A stretch of DNA of 64,000 nt, from contig NZ_AQUI01000002.1 in assembly GCF_000371785.1 (NCBI RefSeq), forward strand, positions 2,521,276 to 2,585,275, in the 5' to 3' direction. Source of the DNA: Actinopolyspora halophila DSM 43834 (GTDB lineage Bacteria; Actinomycetota; Actinomycetes; Mycobacteriales; Pseudonocardiaceae). Positions 34,191-43,225 of this stretch are shown here, piece after piece. A program made the position numbers and the translations under genes. How positions within the stretch are numbered: position 1 is the first letter of the stretch; each line of letters starts with the position of its first letter. The notes under the pieces are model-generated. The model searched no databases. It worked only from the letters and a program-made list of their open reading frames with translations, and had not been told where the DNA came from.

Positions 34191-34490
34191 GCTCGTCCCG
34201 GATTCTTCGCCCACGGGGAGCCCGGGGGCGGCGTCGGTCGGCTCCCTCGTTTCTCCCCGATCTCGGTGAGCGCTTCGAAGGCGCTCGACGCGGGACCGGG
34301 CGGGTGATCCGGACACGATCGTGGCTGCGCTCCGGTGAGCTCTGCCCGTTTTGGTCCTTTCGTGGTGTTGCCGATGTTGATGACGTCACGTTTGTGGGCG
34401 GGTACGGGCGTTTGCCGTGTGGGGACGGAATAATCGAAACGAAAGTGGCAACAATGCCAAAATTTTTCTCGGACGACGCTGCGAGGAAGT
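34191..34490. other. promoter region of the glycosyltransferase gene
   Basis: Contains an AT-richer stretch before the gene and an 8-bp palindrome TGACGTCA near 34379-34386. No coding region is supported here. Confidence 0.4.
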
Positions 34491-35675
34491 ATGCCCCGCC
34501 ATTTCGCGTTCATGGCACCGCCCTTCGACGGGCATGTGAACCCGAACCTGCCGCTGGTGGAAGAGTTGAGGAAGCGCGGCCACCGCGTCAGTTACGCCAC
34601 CGGAAGCCGCAAGTTGGAAACCGTGCGGGCCAGCGGTGCTCAAGGCGTCGACACCAACATGGATTTCGCCCCGCCCACGCAATCATTCGACCGGATGACC
34701 CCGGAGAAGCTGGCGGAGATGATGGGCTATCTCCTCGAGCACGTGCGTGAGTCCTTTCCCGTGCTGCGCAGGCACTTCACCGAGGATCCGCCCGATGTGG
34801 TGTGCTACGACATGATGATGATGGCGGGTCCGATGCTGGCCGAGGTCCTCGGAGTCCCGGGGGTCGCCTTGGTGCCCAACTTCGCCGCGAACGAGCACTT
34901 CTCGCTGCTGCGTACTTTCCTGCCCGAGGACTTCGACACCGATCACCCCGCGCTGCGCGAAGTGGAACGAAACCGCGCTGAACTGGCCGAGGAGCTCGGA
35001 GTCTCCCTGCCGGGTTCCGTGTTCTCCGCGAAACCCGCCGATTTGAACCTGGTGTCCGTTCCCCGCCAGTTCCAGCCCGCGGCCGAGACCTTCGACGAGC
35101 GCTTCCGGTTCCTGGGGCCTTCGCTAGGAAGCAGGGCCACGCGGGAGTCGTTCGCCCCGCGGGACCCGGAGGTGCCGCTGCTGTTCATCTCCTTGGGGAC
35201 CGCGTTCAACAACCGCCCGGATTTCTACCGTCAGTGCCTGGAAGCCTTCTCCGACGGGGCGTGGCAGGTGGCGATGTCGGTCGGCGAGCAGCTCGACCCG
35301 GACGAGTTGGGGCCCTTCCCGGACAATTTCGACGTGCGCGCCCGGTTCCCGCAGCCGGCAGTGCTCGAGCACGCGGACGTGTTCCTGTCGCACACGGGGA
35401 TGAACTCCACGATGGAGTCGCTGTATCACGGTGTTCCGCTGGTGGCCTACCCGCAGATGCCGGAACAGCGGGCCAACGCCGAACGTGCCGAGCAGCTCGG
35501 GCTGGCCCGGGTTCTTCCCGAGGAGGTGACTCCGGAACTGCTGCGCAAGACGGTCGATGCCGTCTCAGGTGACGAGCGGATGCGGGCCGTGGCCTCGGCG
35601 ACGAGTTTCGGGGTCCGCAGCGGTGGTGGCGCGGTGGCCGGTGCCGACGCGCTGGAGGCGCACCTGGCGACCTGA
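34491..35675 (+). CDS. macrolide-type (MGT) UDP-glycosyltransferase
   Basis: 394 residues of a GT-B, family GT1 enzyme. The acceptor domain starts HFAFMAPPFDGHVNPNLPLV, and the donor-binding C-terminal domain has FISLGTAFNNRP and the signature HTGMNSTMESLYHGVPLVAYPQMPEQ. This group includes OleD-type enzymes that glycosylate and inactivate macrolides and other phenolic or hydroxylated compounds. The acceptor here is unknown. GAGGAAG before the ATG supports the start. No polyketide genes lie nearby, so a detoxification role is more likely than biosynthesis. Confidence 0.88.
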   Translation: MPRHFAFMAPPFDGHVNPNLPLVEELRKRGHRVSYATGSRKLETVRASGAQGVDTNMDFAPPTQSFDRMTPEKLAEMMGYLLEHVRESFPVLRRHFTEDPPDVVCYDMMMMAGPMLAEVLGVPGVALVPNFAANEHFSLLRTFLPEDFDTDHPALREVERNRAELAEELGVSLPGSVFSAKPADLNLVSVPRQFQPAAETFDERFRFLGPSLGSRATRESFAPRDPEVPLLFISLGTAFNNRPDFYRQCLEAFSDGAWQVAMSVGEQLDPDELGPFPDNFDVRARFPQPAVLEHADVFLSHTGMNSTMESLYHGVPLVAYPQMPEQRANAERAEQLGLARVLPEEVTPELLRKTVDAVSGDERMRAVASATSFGVRSGGGAVAGADALEAHLAT

Positions 35676-35691
35676 AGCGTGCTCGTCCCCG

Positions 35692-37107
35692 TCACACCCA
35701 GCCGGCGGAACGGGCCACGGCTGCGGTCAGGCTCGTGACCACGATGCCGAGCCCGACCGGCAGCAGCGTGGCCACGGTCGTCCACTTCACGCTCCGCGTC
35801 TCGTGCCAGATGGTGAGGATGGTGGTGCCGCACGGGTTGTGCAGCAGGGTGAACAGCATCAGGTTGACGGCTGTGAGCAGGGTCCATCCTCCCGCCCGCA
35901 CGAGCACGGTCCGGGTCTCGGCGGCCCCCAGCTCGAGCAGGACCCCGCTGTCGGCGGCGAACAGGCCGGGCCCGAGGGTCAGCGTCAACATCAGGATGGT
36001 GGGAATGATGATCTCGTTGGCGGGGATGGCCACGACGTAGGCCAGCAGGATGATGCCGTTGAGTCCCATCAGCCATCCCAGCGGGGCGAGCAGTGCGGCG
36101 AGGTGACCGGCCAGGCTCGTCTCGGTGATGGTGACGTTGCTGATCACCCAGATGGCCGCCCCTGCGGGGGCGGCCATGGTCACCGCTCTGCGCAGCACCT
36201 TCAGGGTGCGGTCGATGAGGCTGGTGTAGAGGGTCCACCAGATCCTGGGCGGCCGGTACGGGGGCAGTTCCAGCGAGTACACCGAGGTTTCCCCGCGCAG
36301 CACCGTTTTCGACAGTCCCCAGGACACCAGTAGTGTGACCAGCACCCCGAGGAAGGCCACGGTCACGACGCTGCCCGCGGCGACCAAGCCCGCGAAGGCG
36401 GGCGGGACCAGTTTCCCGAGGAAGACGGTGCCCATCAGGATGAGCACGGGCCAGCGTCCGTTGCAGATGCTGAAGTTGTTGGTGATGACGGCGATCAGTC
36501 GTTCGCGTCGGCTGTCGATGATTCTGGTGGCTGTCACTCCGGCCGCGTTGCAGCCGTATCCCATCATCATGGACAGAGCCTGCTTGCCGTGCGCCCCGGA
36601 CCCAGCGAAGAGTCTGTCCAGGTTGAACGCGACTCTGGGCAGGTATCCGAAGTCCTCGAGGATCGTGAACAGCGGGAAGAAGATCGCCATGGGCGGCAGC
36701 ATCACGGCCACGACCCAGGCGGTGGACAGATACACCCCGTCGAGCAGCAGCCCCGTCAGCCACTCGGGGACGTGGAGCGGCGACACGAGTCGTGTCAGCC
36801 AACCGTGACCGTGTTCGACGAGCAGAGTGGACAGCAGCCCGGAGGGGGCTGCCGCTCCGGCGATGGTGAACCAGAAAACCCCGAACAGCAGTACCCCCAT
36901 GACCACGAACCCCCACACGCGGTGGGTCAGTGCCCTGTCGAGCAGTTTGTCCCAGGTCGTCCTGGCGGGGGTGTCCCGGTGGGAGAGGGTGGTGGAGGTG
37001 ATGCGGGAGGATTCGGCGTAGAGGGATTCGACGATTCCGTCCCGGAAGTCGTCGTCCAGTTCGGCACGCAGGCGTGCGGCCTCGTCGAGGATCGTCGAGC
37101 GGTTCAT
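35692..37107 (-). CDS. feoB: FeoB membrane (nucleoside recognition/gate) component
   Basis: 471 residues equal to the C-terminal half of FeoB: a short N-terminal helical stretch, then about eight membrane segments with two Gate domains. Conserved Cys occur in MMMGYGCNAAGVTATRII, ITNNFSICNGRWPVL and LHNPCGTTILTIWHETRS, matching the FeoB core. It lacks a GTPase domain because that is encoded by the preceding overlapping gene (ATGA). Together they would form a two-chain ferrous iron importer. Confidence 0.88.
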   Translation of the reverse strand: MNRSTILDEAARLRAELDDDFRDGIVESLYAESSRITSTTLSHRDTPARTTWDKLLDRALTHRVWGFVVMGVLLFGVFWFTIAGAAAPSGLLSTLLVEHGHGWLTRLVSPLHVPEWLTGLLLDGVYLSTAWVVAVMLPPMAIFFPLFTILEDFGYLPRVAFNLDRLFAGSGAHGKQALSMMMGYGCNAAGVTATRIIDSRRERLIAVITNNFSICNGRWPVLILMGTVFLGKLVPPAFAGLVAAGSVVTVAFLGVLVTLLVSWGLSKTVLRGETSVYSLELPPYRPPRIWWTLYTSLIDRTLKVLRRAVTMAAPAGAAIWVISNVTITETSLAGHLAALLAPLGWLMGLNGIILLAYVVAIPANEIIIPTILMLTLTLGPGLFAADSGVLLELGAAETRTVLVRAGGWTLLTAVNLMLFTLLHNPCGTTILTIWHETRSVKWTTVATLLPVGLGIVVTSLTAAVARSAGWV

Positions 37108-37934
37108 GTCGTGTTCCCGCCCGGAGGTGCCGCGAGCGTGGCGGCGGTGGACAGTTCCCCCAGCGTGCCGTCGGCGACGGCACGCTCGACGCGGGGGTCG
37201 GCCTCGAGCAGCCGCAGGGCGATCCACCTGGTGTTGGCCACCCCGGGAAACTCCCTTTCGAGCTGTTCGGAGAGGCGGCTCACCGCCTGTTCGAGCCGGT
37301 TGTCGCGGTGCTGGACCCGCTTGCCTCTGGTGGTGATCGCGCCCGAGACCACCTGCTCCACCGCTTCCAGCAGTTCCGTCATGCCGGTGCCGCGGCGTGC
37401 CACCATCGGGACCACGGGCACCCCCAGTTCCCGGGCCAGGTGCCTGGAGTCCACTGCCAGCCCGTTGCGCTCGGCCTCGTCGACGAGGTTGAGGGCGCAC
37501 ACCACTCGGTCGGTGATCTGCAGGATCTGCAGGACGAGGTTGAGGTCTCGTTCCAGTCGTGTCGCGTCGACGACCACCACGGTCGTGTCGGGCCGGCCGA
37601 ACAGCAGGAAGTCGCGGGCGATGTCCTCGTCGTGACTGGTGGACAGCAGCGAGTGCGTGCCGGGCAGATCGACGAGTTTGTAGCGGCGCCGACGGTACTC
37701 GAAACCGCCCTCCGCCCTGTCCACGGTTTTGCCCGACCAGTTGCCGACGTGTCGGCGCAGCCCTGTCAGCGCGTTGAACACGGTGCTCTTGCCGGTGTTG
37801 GGATTTCCGGCCACCGCCGCGACGATGTCGTGCCCTGCGGGGGACACACCCAGTTCGCGCAGGTTGGAGACGTTGTTGAGCACGCAGTCGCCGCAGGCGG
37901 GGGAGGTGCCGGCCGAGGAGTCCGCCGCGGTCAC
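37104..37934 (-). CDS. feoB: FeoB GTPase (G-domain) component
   Basis: 276 residues with the FeoB G protein: G1 GNPNTGKST (43-51), G3 DLPGTHSL, G4 NLVD, and the guanine nucleotide dissociation-inhibitor region after residue 200. The N-terminal CGDC motif is unusual and could bind a metal. The frame stops cleanly before the membrane part, which starts in another frame with its own ATG. The split is therefore an organised two-gene form of FeoB and not an accidental frameshift in the middle of a domain. Start GTG overlaps the feoA stop. Confidence 0.88.
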   Translation of the reverse strand: MTAADSSAGTSPACGDCVLNNVSNLRELGVSPAGHDIVAAVAGNPNTGKSTVFNALTGLRRHVGNWSGKTVDRAEGGFEYRRRRYKLVDLPGTHSLLSTSHDEDIARDFLLFGRPDTTVVVVDATRLERDLNLVLQILQITDRVVCALNLVDEAERNGLAVDSRHLARELGVPVVPMVARRGTGMTELLEAVEQVVSGAITTRGKRVQHRDNRLEQAVSRLSEQLEREFPGVANTRWIALRLLEADPRVERAVADGTLGELSTAATLAAPPGGNTT

Positions 37935-38176
37935 GTCGGATCTCCCCCGAGGAGGGCGACGTGGATCTGGTGGGCTTGTCCGCGGCGCAGCACGAGCAGA
38001 CCGCCCCGAACCCGGTAGGCTGTGGGGTCGCCGAGCGGGCTGACGCGGTCGACCGAGACCGTGGTGCCGACGAGCAGTCCCATGTCCATCAGGCGCCGCC
38101 GTTCGGCGCCCTCGAGTTCCAGTGCGGTCACGGTGGCCGTTTGGCCCCGATGAAGCCGGTCCAGGGTGGTCGACAT
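37931..38176 (-). CDS. feoA: FeoA SH3-like protein
   Basis: 81 residues of the FeoA fold: LDRLHRGQTATVTALELEG, RRRLMDMGLLVGTTVSV and the terminal beta strands. FeoA is a small cytosolic partner required for FeoB iron transport. It is first in a tightly overlapping feoA-feoB(G)-feoB(M) operon. A DtxR-type palindrome lies 45 bases upstream, so the operon is probably iron or manganese repressed. Confidence 0.88.
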   Translation of the reverse strand: MSTTLDRLHRGQTATVTALELEGAERRRLMDMGLLVGTTVSVDRVSPLGDPTAYRVRGGLLVLRRGQAHQIHVALLGGDPT

Positions 38177-38220
38177 CTTCCGAACCCCCGCTACACCGAT
38201 CTCACGTCTTGCACAACCGA

Positions 38221-38242
38221 TTTTTTAGGGTACCCGAAAAAA
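38221..38242. promoter_or_regulatory. DtxR/IdeR-type operator upstream of feoA
   Basis: Six T, then A, then GGGTACCC, then G, then six A: a 22-bp palindrome broken at one symmetric pair only. Arm sequence TTTAGGG/CCCGAAA resembles binding sites of DtxR-family iron or manganese repressors. It lies where a feoAB promoter is expected. Confidence 0.72.
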
Positions 38243-38434
38243 CTCGTTTCGGCACGGCGTAAAAATAGATTCGGTATGGCGGAGCGTGCTGTCCGGCCGG
38301 GGCGGTTTCCTCGGCACCACCCGCTCGCGGGAGTATCCCGTGAAGAAGGTTCCGGGCTCAGCGACGGTTCCGGCGCCGCGCCGGGGTGCTCAGTGTCCGG
38401 CCTGCCCGGCAGGAGTCGGCGCCGCGAGCAGTGG

Positions 38435-39994
38435 TCACCACAGGCTCATGTGGTGCAGCCGCGGCCACAGCTGCGACCACGGTTCCTTCGGATCACCGGC
38501 CACCCAGATTCGCATGTCCTCGTAGTAGGTGGCGGCGTCGAGATCGGTTTCGACGGTGCCGACCTTGCGGACGTCGCCGAACCACTTCTCCAGCTGCTCG
38601 CGGTCGGAGCCGAGGTAGACGACACGTTCGACGTCCTCATCGGGGCGGTCGAAGTACCAGAACCCCCGACTCGGGCTGTATACATCGGACAGACCGTGCT
38701 CGGGCCCGAAGTGGTGCAGCGCACTCGCCGACCAGTAGTCGTGGGTGATCACGGCAGTGGGGACCCCGTCCGGTAACGCGCGATACCGCTCGGCGATCTG
38801 AGTGGTGATCGGTTCCCATCCCAGACTGGCCGTGGCCACGACGTTGCCCGGCCTGATCTCCGAGACCGGGACGATCGGCAGCGTGTTGATCGCCCCCTGG
38901 GCGGCGAAGGCGTAACTCAGGGCCACCGCGGCCGTCCAGCCGCGGAACAGCCAGCGGTAGGTGGCGGTGGCCGGACGTTGCTGCCACCAGTGCTGCACGA
39001 CCACGGTGGCGGCGGCGAACAGGACCGCGTAGCAACCGGCCAGGTAGTAGGAGCGTCCGCTGCTCATCGCGAACAGCGCGGTAAGCGCCACGACGGTGAC
39101 CCCGATGAACCGGTAGGGACTCAGGTGCCGTCGGAACAGCAGTCCGTACAGTCCCACGACCGTCAGCGTGCCCCCGATCGGACCGACCTGGGTGAACAAC
39201 ACGCGCAGGAACGACGTGACTCCTCCGGTCTCGGAGTCGACCACCTCGGCCATCTCCAGCTGGGGCCAACCGTTGTCGATCTGCCACAGCAGACCGGGCA
39301 GGGCGGACAGCACCGACAGAACCCCGGCCACCCACAAACCGGGACGCAGCGCCAGCCGACGCGGTCCGAACAGCACGGCGGTGAGAACCAGCATCAACCA
39401 CAACGCCGGAACGAGCAGTTTGAACTGCAGCGTCACGGCAGTGACCAGCCCGGCGCCGATCAACAGCAAATCCCCGGACTCGCCCTGCTGGTGCTTGCGC
39501 GTCCACCGGACCACCAACCACAGGATCCAGGCCCACAGCGCCTGATCGAACGAGTAGGTGACCAGCAGATGCGCCGACCCCACGAAGTGGGGTGCCAGGA
39601 TGCAGGCACCGGCGACGCAGGTTTGCGCGAGGCGTTTTCCGCCGAGTTCGCGGGTGGTCAGCGCCGCGACGACGATGTAGCCGATGGTGATCAGCAGTGA
39701 CGGGAGACGGAGCGCGACCAGCGAGTCGGGGAACAGTGTCTGCATGGCGCGCGCGACCAGCGGCACTCCCGGGGGCTGGTCCACATACCCCGGTGCGGGA
39801 TGGTCGCCTGCGGCGAGGAAGTACAGCTCGTCGCCGAAATAGCCGTAGCGGGAGGCGACCAGCATCCCGACGGTGAAGAAGCCGAGAGCGAGCGCGGTGA
39901 TCGGTACCCAGGCGAACCGGGGGAGCGTGGCGGGAGCGCGTCGGTTCGCCTCCTGCGGAGTGGTACCGACGGGGGCCGGCGGTGCTGTGGACAT
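38435..39994 (-). CDS. GT39-type membrane glycosyltransferase
   Basis: 519 residues with about eleven membrane helices. The first extracytoplasmic loop carries the catalytic Asp/Glu pair of the ArnT/PMT family (RYGYFGDELYFLAAG, then HPAPGYVDQPPGVPLVAR). The soluble C-terminal portion ends in WPRLHHMSLW. These enzymes transfer a sugar from a polyprenyl phosphate donor to a lipid or protein. The acceptor is unknown. The ATG at 39994 is preceded by a GTG that could also start it. The 190 bases between it and the feoA operator show no gene. Confidence 0.82.
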   Translation of the reverse strand: MSTAPPAPVGTTPQEANRRAPATLPRFAWVPITALALGFFTVGMLVASRYGYFGDELYFLAAGDHPAPGYVDQPPGVPLVARAMQTLFPDSLVALRLPSLLITIGYIVVAALTTRELGGKRLAQTCVAGACILAPHFVGSAHLLVTYSFDQALWAWILWLVVRWTRKHQQGESGDLLLIGAGLVTAVTLQFKLLVPALWLMLVLTAVLFGPRRLALRPGLWVAGVLSVLSALPGLLWQIDNGWPQLEMAEVVDSETGGVTSFLRVLFTQVGPIGGTLTVVGLYGLLFRRHLSPYRFIGVTVVALTALFAMSSGRSYYLAGCYAVLFAAATVVVQHWWQQRPATATYRWLFRGWTAAVALSYAFAAQGAINTLPIVPVSEIRPGNVVATASLGWEPITTQIAERYRALPDGVPTAVITHDYWSASALHHFGPEHGLSDVYSPSRGFWYFDRPDEDVERVVYLGSDREQLEKWFGDVRKVGTVETDLDAATYYEDMRIWVAGDPKEPWSQLWPRLHHMSLW

Positions 39995-40088
39995 CACGCT
40001 CCGAGTGTCAATTGGCGGACAGCGTCCGATACGCGGTCCGATACGCGCTGTGCCCCGGCGAGCTCGCGAGGCGCGAGAATCCCCGGCG

Positions 40089-40574
40089 TCAGCGTTTCTT
40101 CGGTGCGGGGTCCTTGCGCAGCAGATCGGGACCGAGGATGCGTCGAACGACGCGGCGCGCCAGGCTGCGTCGTTTCGGTCGTCCCGCGGTGGGTTCGGCC
40201 GCTGGGTCCGGAGTACGCGTGGTTTTTTCCGTGCCCGTGGAGGCGGGTGCCGAGGTCTGGTGCTCGGTGGGCGTGGTCACGCTCGTCACCGCGTCCACGG
40301 AGCTGCCCTCGGGGGTGGGAGCCGAGGTGGCCGGTTCCGGGTTCAGCTTTTTGGCGAACTCCGGGGGCTGCTCGCGGATCGCCGGGATGAACGGCTGGGT
40401 GACTTCGAGCCGTTCCGCCCACGGTGCCGGGGTAAGCGGTTGGTCCGGAGGGATGAGTTCACCCTCGATGCGGGTGGTCAACGGTCCGGCATCGGTCGAG
40501 AAGTCGTTGTGCGGTTGTTCGGTTGGCGCCAGTGGCTGGAACCAGGGTCGAGCACGGTCGTCTTGAAGTGTCAT
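40089..40574 (-). CDS. proline/threonine-rich hypothetical protein
   Basis: 161 residues starting MTLQDDRARPWFQPLAPTEQP. The middle is low-complexity and rich in Pro, Thr, Ser and Glu, predicting disorder, and the C terminus is strongly basic (GRPKRRSLARRVVRRILG, KDPAPKKR). There is no signal peptide or membrane helix. I do not recognise it. The basic tail could bind nucleic acid or membrane. It lies upstream of the GT39 gene on the same strand, 95 bases away. Confidence 0.5.
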   Translation of the reverse strand: MTLQDDRARPWFQPLAPTEQPHNDFSTDAGPLTTRIEGELIPPDQPLTPAPWAERLEVTQPFIPAIREQPPEFAKKLNPEPATSAPTPEGSSVDAVTSVTTPTEHQTSAPASTGTEKTTRTPDPAAEPTAGRPKRRSLARRVVRRILGPDLLRKDPAPKKR

Positions 40575-40881
40575 CCGTATCGACTCGTGATAGGAGCAAA
40601 CGGCCAGTCCCACCGGAGGGTGAAACCCGTCCGGCGAGACAGAGCCTACCGGTAACGCTCCGATTAAGCACCACCCGCCACGCCTCCGCGGCGAAACCGT
40701 CGAGCACACGGCTTTTCCCGAATTCGTCACACCACGGGTGAGCTGCGGCAGAAGCGGGCGAACGGAGGGGTGGCGCGCGTCCCCGGCGAACCCCTCGGAG
40801 TGCCGTGTTCGTCCTATGTGTCCGGAAAAGTACGTATCGTAACCATCGTGCGCTCACACGGGGCGACTCCCGGAGGAGAAG

Positions 40882-41283
40882 TCACGGCAGGGTGGCCATG
40901 GCGTCGATTTCCACCAGCTGGTCGTCGTAGCCGAGCAGACTCACGCCGAGCAGCGTGGCAGGGGGGTCGTGGGTTCCGAATTCGTCACGTACCGCGTTCC
41001 ACGCGGTACGTAGCCGTTCGCGGTCCCGAGTCGCGACGTAGACGGTGCAACGCACCACGTGGTCGAGCTCGGTTTCGGCCTCGCGCAGGGTCACCGCCAG
41101 ATTGTGCATGCACCGCCGGGCCTGCCCAGCGGGATCGTCGACGTACACGGTCACACCGTGCTCGTCCAACGGGCAGGCCCCGGCCGTGACCACGAGCGGG
41201 CCGTTCGCGTGGGCGGCGTAGGCGTAGTCCACCGAAGCGGTCAACTCCGCGCTGCGGATCAGCCGGGGACGTGACTCTCGCAT
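40882..41283 (-). CDS. RidA (YjgF/UK114) family protein
   Basis: 133 residues with the Rid fold: VDYAYAAHANGPLVVTAGACPLDEHG at the start (the family's first strands), QARRCMHNLAVTLREAETELDHVVRCTVYV, and LVEIDAMATLP at the end. Archetypal RidA uses an Arg to hydrolyse 2-aminoacrylate-type imines; the Arg in DHVVRCTVYV fits the usual position. The ATG at 41283 gives the standard length. It is divergent from the degraded PEP mutase-like gene. Confidence 0.82.
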   Translation of the reverse strand: MRESRPRLIRSAELTASVDYAYAAHANGPLVVTAGACPLDEHGVTVYVDDPAGQARRCMHNLAVTLREAETELDHVVRCTVYVATRDRERLRTAWNAVRDEFGTHDPPATLLGVSLLGYDDQLVEIDAMATLP

Positions 41284-41326
41284 CCGAGCAGGATAGTCGT
41301 TCCTGTCACATCCGCTCCCTCGGCAC

Positions 41327-42022
41327 GTGTCGGATGGGTGGCAGGTGACGAGTTCGGAAGGAGCGGGAGCAGGGGAATGGCCGACTCGGAAGCGGACGCT
41401 GCGAACCCGACGTGAGGCGTACGTGGGGTCGTGGTTGCATGAACCATTGGTCACCGGGCCGACTGGGCCGGATGCGGCCGAGCAGGCGGGCCTGCGGGCA
41501 GTGGCGACCACGAGCGAAATCGTGGCACGCGGTTTCGGTTTCGACGACGGCGAGAACGCGCCGGTGGACGAGATGCTCACAGTGGCCGAGCGGATGTGCG
41601 CGTCCGCGGCCGCGGACGTCGAGTCCGGACTCGCAGGCACGGCTCAGCAGGCCGGCCGCATCGCCGTCCTGCGGAAGAGCACCGACGAGACGGGAGCGCC
41701 GCTCGTAATCAATGCGCGAGTCGACACGTTCCTGTACGACGCGCCAGGAACCGCCGAAGCAACCATCGTGGGCGAAGCACTCGAACGTGGGCGCGAGTAC
41801 CTCGCGGCCGGCGCCGATTGCGTCTATCCCTTGCCGGCCGGCGTGGAACAGGTGATCGACAAGGTGGTCGACGAACTCGGCACGGTCAACGTGCTCGTCG
41901 GCCCGAACGCTCCCGACTTCAATCGACTGGCCGAGCTCGGAGTAGCACGCGTTTCCCTGGGGCCGGGGCTCGGCCGACGTTGCGAAACCTGGCTGCGAGA
42001 AGAAATGACCGCCCTCGCCTAG
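41327..42022 (+). pseudogene. PEP mutase/isocitrate lyase family protein with internal deletions
   Basis: The C-terminal half is well preserved (GAPLVINARVDTFLYD, REYLAAGADCVYPLP, VNVLVGPNAPDFNRLAELGVARVSLGPG as separate parts of the barrel). The N-terminal half is not: the PNAWDAxSA motif is reduced to PTGPDAAEQAGLRAVATTS, and the metal-binding segment jumps from AAADVESG straight to the later helix, losing about 40 residues that hold NLED. The frame stays open, so two in-frame deletions removed the active site. The start is also unclear. It is probably inactive. Confidence 0.6.
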
Positions 42023-42188
42023 ACGGATGCGGGGACGTGATGAGCGGCGGACGCAGATACCTGTGCCACTCGCCCAGGGGTACCGCGGAGGGGTTGGAGA
42101 GCCTCCGCGATATCCGGGCAGGGGGAGTCGAGGCGAGCGCGAGGCACCCCCAGAAGCCTCACGATCGCCGTAACCGACCCTATACTTA

Positions 42189-43051
42189 CAGGGTGTCTTG
42201 ATAGGCGGGTTAAGGGTGCTGGCATGATGATCATCGATGGATGATCTGTCGCGTCGGTTGGTGCCGGATGAGTTGTGGGACATCGCAGCACCACTGCTTC
42301 CCGAACACGGGGTGCGTCACCAGGGCGGTGGGCGCCGCAGGGCCAGCGATCGTTCCGTATTCACGGCCATCGTGTTCGTGCTGACCAGCGGGTGTTCCTG
42401 GCGGCAACTGCCACCCTCGTTCGGGGTCAGTGTGCCCACCGCGCACCGGCGTTTTCAGGAGTGGACCCAGGCCGGGGTATGGCGGCGGCTGCACCGGGCC
42501 GTGCTCGACGAACTCGGCTCGGCCGGGGACCTCGACTGGGAACGAGCGATCGTGGACGGCGCCAGCGTTCGCGCGAAAAAAGGGGAACCGCAACCGGACC
42601 CAACCCCGTCGACCGCGGCAAGAGCGGCTCGAAACTGCACATCCTGACCGAGGCGGGCGGGCTCCCGCTGGCCGTGGCGGTATCCGGGGCCAACACCCAC
42701 GACATGAACGCGTTGAAACCCCTGGTGCACGCCATCCCGGCCGTGCGCTCACGCCGCGGCCCCCGACGGCGCAGGCCGGCCAAGCTGCATGCCGACAAAG
42801 GCTACGACTACGAACACCTGCGCACATGGCTGCGCGACCGCAACATCGTCCCGCGGATCGCCCGTGTCGGCGTCGAGTCCCACGCCCGCCTGGGCCGGTA
42901 TCGGTGGCGCGTTGAACGCACCTTTGCTTGGTTGTTCACCTACCGCCGTCTGGCCGTGCGGTGGGAACGCACAGCCAGCAACCTCGCAGGAATGCTGACC
43001 CTGGCCGCCGCGATCACCTGCTACAAACACCTCGCCAAATGAGACGACCTC
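42189..43051 (+). mobile_element. IS5-family (IS427-like) element, copy 1
   Basis: 863 bp, flanked by TTA on both sides (42186-42188 and 43052-43054), a 3-bp target duplication of the TNA type. Ends start CAGGGTGTCTTGATAGGCGG and finish CATTTGGCG-like in reverse with partial complementarity. It is identical over its length to the copy at 44276-45138. Both copies point the same way and enclose 1.2 kb. The bases just left of it (42023-42185) hold a short frame of unknown origin that the IS may have cut. Confidence 0.88.
42237..43042 (+). CDS. IS5-family transposase made by -1 frameshifting, copy 1
   Basis: Two overlapping frames. The first runs 42237-42647 (MDDLSRRLVPDELWDIAAPL, with the DUF4096 domain and first catalytic Asp in IVDGASVRAKKG). 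The second, in the -1 frame, ends at 43042 and supplies GSKLHILTEAGGLPLAVAVS, HADKGYDYEHLR (second Asp) and RVERTFAWLFTYRRLAVRWE (catalytic Glu). The frames join at the slippery run GCGAAAAAAGGGG near 42578. Programmed -1 frameshifting there is the known mechanism in IS427-type elements. The intact pair suggests an active element. Confidence 0.85.
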
Positions 43052-43225
43052 TTAATATATTAAGCAATCAACACCGTGTAGTCACCGGGGCGTCCTCCGA
43101 GTGAGGGTTCGCCCCCCACTGCGTTCCCCGTCCGTTTGTGACCTGGAACATGGTCGTGCCGTGTTATTCTCGCAGGACCAAGCGATGTCGGCTCGCACAA
43201 GCTCTGTTCGAAAGGACACTCGGAA

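Noticed and set aside
34491-41283. A natural-product biosynthetic cluster around the macrolide-type glycosyltransferase
   Set aside because: Neighbours are iron transport, a membrane glycosyltransferase and RidA. No polyketide, peptide or sugar biosynthesis gene is present.
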